This document shows, one piece after another, positions 17,434 through 25,864 of a stretch of 64,000 bases of DNA. The stretch spans positions 1 through 64,000 of the forward strand of contig DASUSS010000135.1 in assembly GCA_036374995.1 (NCBI GenBank). The letters run 5' to 3'. Numbering within the stretch: the stretch's first letter is position 1; every line of letters begins with the position of its first letter. This DNA is from SH-MAG3 sp036374995. Lineage in GTDB: Bacteria > Gemmatimonadota > Gemmatimonadetes > Longimicrobiales > RSA9. A model generated the notes under the pieces. The model worked only from the letters and a program-made list of their open reading frames with translations, ran no database searches and was not told the DNA's origin. The translations under genes and the position numbers were made by a program.

Positions 17434-17946
17434 ATGCGGCGGGTGCGATACCAGGTGGCGTGCAGTCTGGACGGGTACATCGCGGGGCCGAACGGCGAGA
17501 TCGACTGGATCACGGGAGCGGAGGATGTCGATTTCGGGGGGTTGTTCGCGCAGTTCGACACGCTGCTGATGGGGCGGCGGACGTATGAGCAGGTGGCGGG
17601 TGGCACGGGCGGTTTCGGGAAGATGCGGATCGTGGTGGTGTCGCGGACGCTGCGGGCGGAGGATCATCGGGGAGTGGAGGTCGTGTCGCGCGATGTGGCG
17701 GCGCGGGTGGCGGAGCTGAAGGAGGGGGAGGGCAGGGACATCTGGCTGTTCGGCGGGGGCGGTCTGTTCCGGACGCTGCTCGCGGCCGGGCAGGTGGATA
17801 CGATCGAGCCGGCAATCGTGCCGGTGGTCCTGGGCGGTGGGGTGCCGATGTATCCGTCTCCGTTCGCGCGAGCGCGACTCCGGCTGACCGGTCATCGGGT
17901 GTCCGAGAAGGGCGGGCTGGTGCTGCTGGAGTACACGGTTCTGTGA
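17434..17946 (+). CDS. Dihydrofolate-reductase-family protein (RibD C-terminal type)
   Basis: Small NADPH-dependent reductase-like protein of 170 residues. The family signature is visible: RRVRYQVACSLDGYIAG at the start, LLMGRRTYEQV near residue 45, and the glycine-rich DIWLFGGGGLFRTLL near 105. It is related to the YwjB/YyaP-type reductases, whose substrates are mostly unknown; it is not a standard FolA. I chose the ATG at 17434 because a strong GAGGAGG site lies upstream and the family motif starts right there. It is divergent from the TetR gene and probably repressed by it. Confidence 0.88.
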   Translation: MRRVRYQVACSLDGYIAGPNGEIDWITGAEDVDFGGLFAQFDTLLMGRRTYEQVAGGTGGFGKMRIVVVSRTLRAEDHRGVEVVSRDVAARVAELKEGEGRDIWLFGGGGLFRTLLAAGQVDTIEPAIVPVVLGGGVPMYPSPFARARLRLTGHRVSEKGGLVLLEYTVL

Positions 17947-17948
17947 AT

Positions 17949-18030
17949 GAATAGACCGTGTGCGGTCCGGGAGTGAGAAACCGTGCGGGTCCGGGAACCC
18001 GGTATGCGGTCCCGATCCCCATCCGAACAC
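17949..18030. repeat. Three imperfect copies of a GCGG-TCCsGG motif between convergent genes
   Basis: The sequence between the reductase and lepB contains ACCGTGTGCGGTCCGGGAG, then ACCGTGCGGGTCCGGGAAC, then a weaker GGTATGCGGTCCCGATCC. These are degenerate direct repeats about 25 bp apart. They lie between converging genes and could contribute to termination, but no clean hairpin with a T-run is present. Confidence 0.4.
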
Positions 18031-18055
18031 GCTCCCGTGCTCGTTCGTCGGCCTG

Positions 18056-18781
18056 CTATCGGAGCAGGTCGCCGATACGGCTCCAGCGGACGCGGCCGAG
18101 GAGCGGCAGTCCGCCGCTGGGCTGGTTGTCGTAGGAGAAGTAGAGCGCGACGGCGCGCCCCTTGACCTGCTGGGGCCTGATGAAGCCCCAATAGCGGGAG
18201 TCGAGGCTCTCGTCGCGGTTGTCGCCGAGGACGAAGTATCGGTCGGCGGGCACGACGATGGGTCCCCAGTTGTCGCGGGTCGGCTGATAGGATCGGGTGC
18301 GCGCGTCATCGACGAGGAAACGTCTCTGCCATTCCATGGCGGGATGGCCGCCATCGCCGGCGGGATAGGTGTGGCGCGTATAGGGTTCCTCCTGGGCGAC
18401 GCCGTTCAGGAAGAGGAGGCCATCGCGCATCTCGAGCGTATCGCCGGGCATGCCGATGAGCCGTTTCACCAGATCGATCGGCTCGTGGTGGCCGCGGAAC
18501 ACGATGATGTCGCCGCGATCGGGCACGTCGTAGCCGGGCAGTCGTACGGCGGTGCCGGGCAGAGTGGCGCCGTAGGCGGCCTTGTTGAGCACGAGGAAGT
18601 CGCCGACGAGGAGCGTCCCCTCCATGGAGCCGGAGACGATCGTGAAGGTCTGAATGAGGAACGTGCGCACGACGATGAAGATCAGGAATCCGATGAGTCC
18701 GGACTTGATCCACTCCCATGCGACATGTCCGGCGCCCTGCTGGGTCTTGTCGGGCGCGGCGGGCTTCCTGGCTTTCGGCAT
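18056..18781 (-). CDS. lepB: Signal peptidase I
   Basis: Membrane serine protease of 241 residues that removes signal peptides from exported proteins. A single transmembrane helix lies at about residues 27-45. Catalytic Ser52 is in SGSMEGTL and catalytic Lys106 in VKRLIGMPGD; box E is GDNRDESLDSRYWGF near residue 200. The length fits one-helix forms. The many exported peptidases, barrels and lipoproteins in this window are potential clients. It is divergent from hutU across 151 bp with no obvious shared operator. Confidence 0.96.
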   Translation of the reverse strand: MPKARKPAAPDKTQQGAGHVAWEWIKSGLIGFLIFIVVRTFLIQTFTIVSGSMEGTLLVGDFLVLNKAAYGATLPGTAVRLPGYDVPDRGDIIVFRGHHEPIDLVKRLIGMPGDTLEMRDGLLFLNGVAQEEPYTRHTYPAGDGGHPAMEWQRRFLVDDARTRSYQPTRDNWGPIVVPADRYFVLGDNRDESLDSRYWGFIRPQQVKGRAVALYFSYDNQPSGGLPLLGRVRWSRIGDLLR

Positions 18782-18932
18782 TGGCTCTCGCGGAACTGGT
18801 TCACTTCAGTAATGATACGCCTTTTGGTGCGTGCGGTTTCACGGGGCAACCTACTTGCGGGCGTGCATTGGACGCCAGCGGTGCGGCCGCCTACTTTGGC
18901 CGCGGGTCCCGGAGCTTGCGGAAGGAGTCGAG

Positions 18933-20600
18933 ATGCCGGTCACGAGCGAACGCGAAATTCGCGCGCCGCGCGGCGCGGCGCTGAGCTGCCGCGGCTGGAC
19001 GCAGGAGGCGGCGCTGCGGATGCTGATGAACAATCTGGATCCGGAGGTTGCGGAGCGGCCGGACGAGCTCGTGGTCTACGGCGGGACCGGCAAGGCGGCG
19101 CGGGACTGGGCGTCCTTCGACGCGATCGTGCGGACGCTGCGCACACTCGACAACGACGAGACGCTGCTCGTGCAGTCGGGCAAGCCGGTGGGCGTCTTCC
19201 GCACGTTCGCGCATGCGCCGCGGGTCCTGATCGCGAACGCGAACCTGGTCGGTGACTGGGCGACGTGGGAGAAGTTCCGCGAGCTGGAGCGGGCGGGCCT
19301 CATGATGTACGGCCAGATGACGGCGGGCTCGTGGATCTATATCGGCACGCAGGGCATTCTCCAGGGGACGTACGAGACGTTCGGTGCCGTGGCGCGGGAG
19401 CATTTCGGCGGGTCGCTGCGCGGGCGCTGGGTGCTCACGGGCGGCATGGGCGGGATGGGTGGTGCGCAGCCGCTCGCGGCCACGATGAACGGTGCTGCGA
19501 TCCTGTGCGTTGAGGTGGACCCGCAGCGCATCCGCCGGCGCATCGAGACGCGATACTGCGACCGGATGACGGAGTCGGTCGAAGAGGCGGTGACGCTGGT
19601 CCGCGATGCGGCCACCCGCGGCGACGCGCTCTCGGTGGGTCTCGTCGGCAACTGCGCGGACGTCCTGCCCGAGCTGCTGCGCCGGAACGTGATCCCCGAT
19701 GTGCTGACCGACCAGACATCGGCGCACGATGAGCTGAACGGCTACGTCCCGGCCGGTCTGTCGCTCGACGCGGCGGCGGATCTGCGCGAGCGTGATCCAG
19801 GCGAGTACATCCGTCGCTCGATGGCATCGATGCGCGCACACTGCGAGGCCATGGTCGGAATGATGCGCCGCGGCGCCGTCACGTTCGACTACGGCAACAA
19901 TCTGCGGGGCCAGGCGCGCGATGCCGGGTTCGCGGATGCATTCACGTTCCCCGGCTTCGTGCCCGCGTACGTGCGGCCGCTGTTCTGCCAGGGCCGCGGT
20001 CCGTTCCGCTGGGCGGCCCTGTCCGGCGAGCCGGATGACATCCATCGCACCGATGATCTCGTGCTCGAGCTGTTCCCGCACGACACGCATTTGTGCCGCT
20101 GGATCGAGATGGCGCGCGAGCGCGTCGCGTTCCAGGGTCTGCCGGCACGCATCTGCTGGCTCGGTCAGGGCGACCGTGCGCGGTTCGGCATTGCACTCAA
20201 CGATCTGGTTGCGCGCGGCGAGCTGCGGGCGCCGATCGTCATCGGTCGCGATCACCTCGATACCGGCAGCGTCGCCTCACCCTACCGCGAGACGGAGGGC
20301 ATGCTGGATGGCAGCGACGCGGTGGCGGACTGGCCGATCCTCAATGCGCTGCTGAACACCGCGTCCGGCGCGTCGTGGGTCTCGTTCCATCACGGCGGCG
20401 GCGTCGGCATCGGCCGCTCGCTGCATGCCGGTCAGGTTCTCGTGGCGGACGGCACGGCCGAGATGCGCACGCGCATCGAGCGCGTGCTCACGAACGACCC
20501 GGCCATCGGCGTGGCACGACACGCCGATGCGGGATACGAGCTCGCGACCGAGACGGCACACGAGCACGGCATCCGCATCCCGATGCAGGAGCACGAGTGA
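18933..20600 (+). CDS. hutU: Urocanate hydratase (urocanase)
   Basis: Second step of histidine degradation: urocanate plus water to imidazolone propionate, using tightly bound NAD+. The protein has 555 residues, the usual size. Recognisable parts: RAPRGAALSCRGWTQEAALR near the N-terminus, VYGGTGKAARDW, the NAD-binding TGGMGGMGGAQPLAATM (near 175) and LTDQTSAHDELNGYVP. I chose the ATG at 18933 because of the GGAAGGAG site and the conserved start. hutF follows 77 bp downstream. hutH and hutI are not in the window, so the pathway must be completed elsewhere. Confidence 0.97.
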   Translation: MPVTSEREIRAPRGAALSCRGWTQEAALRMLMNNLDPEVAERPDELVVYGGTGKAARDWASFDAIVRTLRTLDNDETLLVQSGKPVGVFRTFAHAPRVLIANANLVGDWATWEKFRELERAGLMMYGQMTAGSWIYIGTQGILQGTYETFGAVAREHFGGSLRGRWVLTGGMGGMGGAQPLAATMNGAAILCVEVDPQRIRRRIETRYCDRMTESVEEAVTLVRDAATRGDALSVGLVGNCADVLPELLRRNVIPDVLTDQTSAHDELNGYVPAGLSLDAAADLRERDPGEYIRRSMASMRAHCEAMVGMMRRGAVTFDYGNNLRGQARDAGFADAFTFPGFVPAYVRPLFCQGRGPFRWAALSGEPDDIHRTDDLVLELFPHDTHLCRWIEMARERVAFQGLPARICWLGQGDRARFGIALNDLVARGELRAPIVIGRDHLDTGSVASPYRETEGMLDGSDAVADWPILNALLNTASGASWVSFHHGGGVGIGRSLHAGQVLVADGTAEMRTRIERVLTNDPAIGVARHADAGYELATETAHEHGIRIPMQEHE

Positions 20601-20677
20601 CGGGCGGCGGGACATGACCGGACCAGACGCGACTCCGCTGTGGCGTGCGCGTGCTCGACCTCGCGGATTGAGCTGAC

Positions 20678-22060
20678 GTGGCCGTACTGGTTCCCGAGCT
20701 TCTCCATCGCGATGATGACTTCCACGGCGGGCTCGCCATCGAGTACGACGAGCGTGCCGGCCGCATTACGAGGGTAGCGAGCAGGGCGGAGCTGGAATCG
20801 CGCGAAGCGGTGATGCTGCCCGGCATCGCACTCATGCCGGGATTCGTCAATGCCCACTCGCACGCCTTCCAGCGGCTGATCCGCGGTCGCACGCAGTGGC
20901 GGCCTGCCGACACGAGCGTGTCGAACTTCTGGAGCTGGCGCGACGCGATGTACCGCGCGGCGCTGCGGCTGTCGCCGGACGACGTCTACGACGTGTCCCG
21001 CTGCTGTTTCGTCGAGATGCTGCGTGCGGGGATCACGACGGTCGGCGAGTTCCACTATCTGCACAACGACGCGGGCGGCCGGCCGTACTCGGACCCGGCG
21101 GAACTCGCGCGCCGCGTCGTCGCTGCCGCGCGCAGTGCGGGCATTCGGATCCGGCTGCTGCATACGTGCTACGTTACGGGCGGCATCGGGCGTCCGCTCC
21201 AGCGTGAGCAGCTCCGGTTCGCGACGCCGGACCTCGATGCGTATCTGGCGTCGGTAGAGCGGATCGCGACGAAGGAGGACGACGCTCAGCTGGTCACGGT
21301 CGGGATTGCGCCGCACAGTGTGCGAGCGGTACCGCGTGACTGGCTCGGCCCGCTGCACGAGTGGGCAGCGGCGCGTGACCTGCCGCTGCACATGCACGTG
21401 AGCGAGCAGCCGGCGGAAGTCGACGACTGCGTCGCCGCGTACGCACTCCGACCGGTCGAGCTGCTCGGCGAGGAAGGGATTCTGGACGAGCGGTTCACGG
21501 CCGTGCATGCGACGCACATCAGCGATGCCGAGGTCGCTCGGCTGGCCACCAGCGGTGCGACCGTGTGTGCCTGCCCGACGACGGAGCGCGATCTGGGCGA
21601 TGGCTTTCTGCGCGGTGCGGACCTGCTGCACGCGGGCGGGCGCATTGCACTGGGAAGCGACAGCCAGACGGTGCTCGACATGCTCGAGGAAGCGCGGCTC
21701 GTCGAATACAACGAGCGGCTCCGGCGGCTCGAGCGGGTGATCCTCACCCTGCCCGCGGACGATGCGCTAGAGGCCGCACCGGTGCTGCTCCGCCTGGCGA
21801 CATCCGCGGGGGCCCGCGCGCTGCGCCTGCCCGCCGGCGTTCTCGAGGAAGGTGCTCTCGCCGACTTCATCGGCCTGGATCTAGGGCACGCCGCACTGGC
21901 CGGCTGGACGGCGCAGACGCTCCCCGCCATGCTCGCGTTCAGCGCTCCGCCGGACGTGGTGCGGGAGGTGTGGGTCGGCGGCCGGCACGTGGTTGCGGAC
22001 CGCGTTCACGAGGGTCAGGAGCAGGCGCTGCGTGCATTCAATGTCATCGCGCGCCGTTAG
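20678..22060 (+). CDS. hutF: Formimidoylglutamate deiminase
   Basis: Amidohydrolase-superfamily enzyme (460 residues) that converts N-formimidoyl-glutamate to N-formyl-glutamate plus ammonia, the deiminase branch of histidine degradation. Metal and catalytic residues are visible in NAHSHAFQRLIRG (near 58), HMHVSEQ, HATHIS and ALGSDSQ. The start is a GTG at 20678. It pairs with hutU in a probable operon. The stop codon is immediately followed by the left arm of a 189-bp inverted-repeat element. HutF could be confused with the related guanine deaminase, but the SHAFQR motif and the hutU neighbour favour HutF. Confidence 0.93.
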   Translation: MAVLVPELLHRDDDFHGGLAIEYDERAGRITRVASRAELESREAVMLPGIALMPGFVNAHSHAFQRLIRGRTQWRPADTSVSNFWSWRDAMYRAALRLSPDDVYDVSRCCFVEMLRAGITTVGEFHYLHNDAGGRPYSDPAELARRVVAAARSAGIRIRLLHTCYVTGGIGRPLQREQLRFATPDLDAYLASVERIATKEDDAQLVTVGIAPHSVRAVPRDWLGPLHEWAAARDLPLHMHVSEQPAEVDDCVAAYALRPVELLGEEGILDERFTAVHATHISDAEVARLATSGATVCACPTTERDLGDGFLRGADLLHAGGRIALGSDSQTVLDMLEEARLVEYNERLRRLERVILTLPADDALEAAPVLLRLATSAGARALRLPAGVLEEGALADFIGLDLGHAALAGWTAQTLPAMLAFSAPPDVVREVWVGGRHVVADRVHEGQEQALRAFNVIARR

Positions 22061-22249
22061 CGGACGCGGCACCAGATTTCTGTTATGGCGCGACGGGGCA
22101 TTTCCGCCGCCCACGACCGCGGTGCCAGGCGCCGCACCGGCTGCACACACCGGCTCACGCCGGCAGGCGCCGTGGTACTCGTCGACGGCGGTGGCGGCGG
22201 GCGTCATCATGCCCGAACCGGCCATAACAGAAATCTGGTGCCGCGTCCG
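22061..22249. repeat. 189-bp element with perfect 29-bp terminal inverted repeats
   Basis: The left arm (22061-22089, beginning CGGACGCGGCACC) is the exact reverse complement of the right arm (22221-22249, ending GGTGCCGCGTCCG), 29 of 29 bases. The interior holds further partly complementary stretches around GGCGCC, so the whole element could fold into one long hairpin. It fills the gap between the hutF stop codon and the Nudix start codon exactly, with no target-site duplication seen. It encodes no transposase. It may be a MITE-like or REP-like element, or a processed intercistronic RNA hairpin. Confidence 0.85.
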
Positions 22250-23068
22250 ATGAAGCCCGAGATGATCATTCCGCTGCACCGCCTGCCGCCCGGCTTCGCC
22301 GAGCAGGTCGATCACCCGCCGGCCGTGGCTGCGGAGCCGAAGCCGGCCGCCACGGCCGTACTGGTGAGGTACGAAGCAGGTCGTCCGGAGATGCTGCTGC
22401 TCAAGCGACACCGGGCGTCCGGCTTCGTCCCGGGCGCGTACGTGTTTCCCGGCGGCCGAGTCGACCCTGCCGACCACGATCCCGAGCTGCTGGATATGCT
22501 CGGGCCGCTGCCACGCGGACCGGCGGGCGGCTACTGGACGGCGGCCGTGCGGGAGGTGTTCGAGGAGACCGGCGTGCTGCTCGCGCGTTCTGACGCAGGG
22601 GAGTCATGCCGGGATGCGGACTCGGATCCCGTGCTGGCACGCTGGCGCGAGGAGCTGCTGGGCGGATCGGCCACGCTGCTCGACGTGCTGCGTGCGGAGC
22701 GGCTCCGGCCGTACATCAGCCGAATGGTGTACTGCTCGCACTGGATCACACCGGTCGCGGAACCGAGGCGTTACGACACGCGCTTCTTCCTCGCCGAGCT
22801 GCCGACCGGTTCGACCGTGACGGTCGACGCGCGCGAGATGGATGATGCCGTCTGGGTCACAGCGGACGACGCGCTCGAGCGGTTTCAGCGCGGTGCGCTG
22901 CCCATGGTATTTCCGACGGTGAAGACGATTCAGCTGCTCCGTCCATACGCGACGGTGGACGAGATGCTGGAGGCGTTCCGCGGTGCCGACGTTCCGGCCG
23001 TGCTGCCGCGGCTCGTGCGCACGGACGAAGGCATTGGCATCGTCGTGTCCGATGAGGAAGATGGCTGA
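22250..23068 (+). CDS. Nudix hydrolase
   Basis: Pyrophosphohydrolase of 272 residues acting on nucleoside-diphosphate derivatives. The Nudix box is recognisable but stretched: GAYVFPGGRVDPAD, an insertion of about 20 residues, then REVFEETGVLLAR. This arrangement occurs in NUDT19/RppH-unlike long Nudix proteins that may act on CoA derivatives. The start is uncertain. The ATG at 22250 follows the right arm of the inverted-repeat element and has no Shine-Dalgarno site. The frame is also open through the element from an ATG at 22085, and another ATG lies at 22262. The substrate is not predictable. Confidence 0.85.
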   Translation: MKPEMIIPLHRLPPGFAEQVDHPPAVAAEPKPAATAVLVRYEAGRPEMLLLKRHRASGFVPGAYVFPGGRVDPADHDPELLDMLGPLPRGPAGGYWTAAVREVFEETGVLLARSDAGESCRDADSDPVLARWREELLGGSATLLDVLRAERLRPYISRMVYCSHWITPVAEPRRYDTRFFLAELPTGSTVTVDAREMDDAVWVTADDALERFQRGALPMVFPTVKTIQLLRPYATVDEMLEAFRGADVPAVLPRLVRTDEGIGIVVSDEEDG

Positions 23069-23098
23069 GGATCTCTGACTGCAGTACGGCGAGGACGC

Positions 23099-24562
23099 AT
23101 GCAGAAGGCGAAGACGGTCGGTGAGCTGAAGGCAGCAGGTTATACAGCGCGCTCCGTGAAGGACGAGATGCGGATCAACCTGCTGCGCAAGCTCGCGGCG
23201 GGTGAAACACTGTTCCCGGGCGTGCTGGGGTACGACGACACGGTCGTGCCGCGAATCGTCAACGCCGTGCTCGCGAGGCAGAACTTCATCCTCCTCGGAC
23301 TGCGCGGTCAGGCGAAGAGCCGCATCGTGCGACAGCTCACCGCGTTTCTCGATGAGGAGATCCCGATCCTGGCCGGCAGCGAGGTGAACGATGATCCGCT
23401 GCATCCGATCTCGAAGGACGGACGGCTGCTGCTCCAGGAGTACGGCGACGATGCGCCCGTCGCCTGGGCGAGCCGGGACGCTCGGTTCGTGGAGAAGCTC
23501 GCGACGCCCGATGTCACGATTGCCGACATGATCGGTGATGTGGACCCGATCAAGGCTGCGCGCGGCGGGCACCTGCTGTCGGACGAGCTCACCATTCACT
23601 ACGGACTGCTCCCGCGCGCGAATCGCGGTATCTTCGCGATCAACGAGCTGCCCGATCTCGCCGGCAAGATCCAGGTCGGCCTCTTCAACATCATGCAGGA
23701 GGGCGATGTCCAGATCAAAGGCTACCCGATCCGGCTGCCGCTGGATGTCGTGCTCGTGTTCACGGCCAATCCTGAGGACTATACGGCGCGCGGCAAGATC
23801 ATTACGCCGCTGAAGGACCGCATCGGCGCGGAGATCACGACGCATTACCCGGAGACCGTAAACGAAGGCGTGGCAATCACGCTTCAGGAGGCGTGGCTCG
23901 ATCGGGGCGACATGCCCGTCGAAGTACCGGACTTCGTCGTCGAGACGATCGAACGGATCGCGTTCCTCGCGCGCGCGGACAAACGCATAGACCAGCGTTC
24001 CGGCGTGAGTCAGCGAATGCCGATCACGGTGCTCGAGAACGCGATCTCGAACGCCGAACGACGGGCACTGCTGAACGGCGAGCGGGAGATCGTGCCGCGT
24101 CCGACCGACATCTACGCGGCACTGCCGTCCATCACGGGGAAGCTCGAGCTGGAGTACGAGGGAGAGCTGATTGGTGCGGAGAAGATCGCCCGAGAGCTGA
24201 TCGCGGAAGCAGCCAACGAGACTTTCGATGCCTGGGGCGGTGAAGCCACCGAGACGTCACTGCTCGAGATCATCGAGTACTTCGACGGCGGCGGCATGCT
24301 CCAGCTCGGAGAGACGGCCGCCGCCAGGGCCGCCGTGGATGGCTTCGGCACCGTTCCGGGCCTCGTCGATGCCGTGCGCGAGATCGGCCTCGGACGGCAC
24401 GACTCTCCCGGTCACACTGCCGCCGCCTGCGAGCTCGTCCTCGAAGCGCTCGTCGCGCAGAAGCGGCTGACCCGCACCGAGAGCGGCGGCTATGGCCGTG
24501 CGCCCCGCCACCGACCGAAGGGCGGCCAGGGCCCCTTCGCCCCCCCGACGTTCGACGTGTAA
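23099..24562 (+). CDS. Magnesium-chelatase-like (MoxR-related) AAA+ ATPase
   Basis: AAA+ protein of 487 residues. The P-loop is unusual, GLRGQAKSR at residues 67-75, with Ala where Gly is normal. It is followed by a Walker-B-like GIFAINELPDL and a sensor-1 region VVLVFTANPEDYTARGK. The C-terminal 100 residues are helical and end in a Gly/Pro-rich tail. It resembles the ChlI-like ATPases found with a VWA-domain partner in actinobacteria (the Rv0958/Rv0959 arrangement). A matching VWA protein is encoded at 28118-29401, separated by Ku genes and mutY. Such pairs act as ATP-driven remodelling machines; the target is unknown. It is not a bacteriochlorophyll enzyme on this evidence. Confidence 0.85.
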   Translation: MQKAKTVGELKAAGYTARSVKDEMRINLLRKLAAGETLFPGVLGYDDTVVPRIVNAVLARQNFILLGLRGQAKSRIVRQLTAFLDEEIPILAGSEVNDDPLHPISKDGRLLLQEYGDDAPVAWASRDARFVEKLATPDVTIADMIGDVDPIKAARGGHLLSDELTIHYGLLPRANRGIFAINELPDLAGKIQVGLFNIMQEGDVQIKGYPIRLPLDVVLVFTANPEDYTARGKIITPLKDRIGAEITTHYPETVNEGVAITLQEAWLDRGDMPVEVPDFVVETIERIAFLARADKRIDQRSGVSQRMPITVLENAISNAERRALLNGEREIVPRPTDIYAALPSITGKLELEYEGELIGAEKIARELIAEAANETFDAWGGEATETSLLEIIEYFDGGGMLQLGETAAARAAVDGFGTVPGLVDAVREIGLGRHDSPGHTAAACELVLEALVAQKRLTRTESGGYGRAPRHRPKGGQGPFAPPTFDV

Positions 24563-24597
24563 CCGTACAGGCGGACCTGGCTCCATTCTACGGTTAC
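24559..24597. other. Stem-loop over the stop codon of the AAA+ gene
   Basis: GTAACCGTA (24559-24567, containing the TAA stop) pairs perfectly with TACGGTTAC (24589-24597) across a 21-nt loop. There is no T-run, so it looks more like an mRNA-end hairpin than a classic terminator. Confidence 0.45.
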
Positions 24598-24878
24598 GGC
24601 CGATTCGATCTGCAATCTTCCACAGGTTTTCGGGGAAATTCACACGCGGCTTGGCCCGGGGTGGGTGCCGCGTCCACCACTCTAGGCTGCTCCGCGGGGC
24701 AACACCATGTCCAGATCCGCCGTAACCGCAGAGTGAAGCACGGTCCGCCGGTGTGGCGCCGGTGGTTCGGCCGGTGGGTTCCGCGGGTGTATCGACGGAT
24801 GGCAACGATCTTGCCCCTCCAGCTCCCGGACCCGGCGCACGTGCGCCGGACGCGACGACGACCCGGCCGACCGGAACG
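24563..24878. other. Gap upstream of the zinc-finger/Ku operon
   Basis: About 316 bp without a convincing gene. The frame of the zinc-finger protein is open back to an ATG at 24753, but that part is low-complexity Ala/Pro/Gly without family character. The promoter for the zinc-finger/Ku genes should be here; I cannot point to clear -35 and -10 boxes. Confidence 0.5.
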
Positions 24879-25079
24879 ATGGCAGGAACAGCCTCCCCAC
24901 CCTACTGGCTGCACGGCGGTACCGAGACATGCCACGCGTGCATGCAGGAATACGTCCTGGAGACGGGCGTGCGCTGCGTCGCCTGTGACCGCTGTCTGTG
25001 CATGCACTGCGTCGTCGTCGAGCGGGTGACGCGCGAGACGTGGTGTCCGGAATGTCATGCAGCGGAACGCGAGGAATGA
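24879..25079 (+). CDS. Cysteine-rich zinc-ribbon mini-protein
   Basis: Protein of 66 residues (108 if the upstream ATG at 24753 is used). It has four Cys pairs or near-pairs: CHAC, CVACDRCLCMHC and CPEC, which can bind two zinc ions in a treble-clef or double-ribbon fold. Its stop overlaps the start of the first Ku gene (ATGA), so it is probably translated together with Ku and may be an accessory DNA- or protein-binding factor. No specific family is recognised. The start choice is uncertain because neither ATG has a strong ribosome-binding site. Confidence 0.65.
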   Translation: MAGTASPPYWLHGGTETCHACMQEYVLETGVRCVACDRCLCMHCVVVERVTRETWCPECHAAEREE

Positions 25080-25858
25080 TGGCACGGGCGATCTGGAAGG
25101 GAGTCATCACGTTCGGCGCCATCAGCGTGCCGGTGAAGCTGTACTCGGCGGTGCAGGACCGCGGAATACACTTCCGTCTCCTGCACGAGAAGGATCTCGA
25201 GCCGGTCCGTCAGGAGATGGTGAATCCGGAGACGGGCAGGGTCGTCGAGTACGAGGATGTCCGGCGCGCGTTCCAGACGGAGGATGGCGATCTGGTGATG
25301 CTGGACGAGGAGGAGCTCGCCGAGCTGGAGCCGGAGGCGTCACGGGAGATCGAGATCACGCGGTTCGTCGAGCCGGAGGTCATCACGCATCAATGGTACG
25401 ATCGCCCGTACTACCTCGGTCCGGATGGCAGCGCGGCGGAGTATTTCGCGCTCGTGGAGGCGCTGCGGAAGCAGAACCGGGAGGGCGTCGCCCGGTGGGT
25501 GATGCGGAAGAAGGAGTACGCGGGTGCGCTGCGGGTCGAGGGCGATCACCTGATGCTGATGACGCTGCGGCATGCGGGCGAGGTGGTTCCGTCATCGGCA
25601 TTGAAGGCGCCGGGCGGTCGTGCGCTGGACAAGCGTGAGGTGCAGATGGCGAAGCAGCTCGTATCCGCGCTGGAGGGCGAGCTGGATCTGGCCGCATTCA
25701 GGGACGAGTATCGCGACCGTGTGCTCGAGCTGGTGGAAGCGAAGGCGGAAGGCAAGGTCGTGAAGTTCCCGAAGGCGCCGAAGAAGAAGACGGACGAATC
25801 GCTCGCGAAGGCGCTCGAGCAGAGCATTGCCGCGGCGAAGAAGCAGAGGAGTGCGTGA
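25079..25858 (+). CDS. ku: Ku-type DNA end-binding protein (first copy)
   Basis: Bacterial Ku of 259 residues, which forms a ring on double-strand DNA ends and recruits ligase for non-homologous end joining. The family start is clear: MARAIWKGVITFGAISVPVKLYS. The core includes RPYYLGPDG near residue 110 and RKKEYAGALRVEGDHLML near 145. The C-terminal part has a short Lys-rich tail (KAPKKKTDE). It overlaps the zinc-finger gene by ATGA, and an adjacent ATG at 25076 is an alternative start. A second, diverged Ku follows after 6 bp, so the two could form a heterodimer. No LigD gene is in the window. Confidence 0.96.
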   Translation: MARAIWKGVITFGAISVPVKLYSAVQDRGIHFRLLHEKDLEPVRQEMVNPETGRVVEYEDVRRAFQTEDGDLVMLDEEELAELEPEASREIEITRFVEPEVITHQWYDRPYYLGPDGSAAEYFALVEALRKQNREGVARWVMRKKEYAGALRVEGDHLMLMTLRHAGEVVPSSALKAPGGRALDKREVQMAKQLVSALEGELDLAAFRDEYRDRVLELVEAKAEGKVVKFPKAPKKKTDESLAKALEQSIAAAKKQRSA

Positions 25859-25864
25859 GGCAGC

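Noticed and set aside
22085..22249. In-frame N-terminal extension of the Nudix protein through the inverted-repeat element
   Set aside because: The extension is Arg/Gly/His-rich without Nudix character, and its ATG lies in the element's arm; treated as accidental openness.
23099..24562. Bacteriochlorophyll magnesium chelatase subunit
   Set aside because: The ATPase resembles ChlI, but no pigment-synthesis genes are nearby and its partner is a generic VWA protein.
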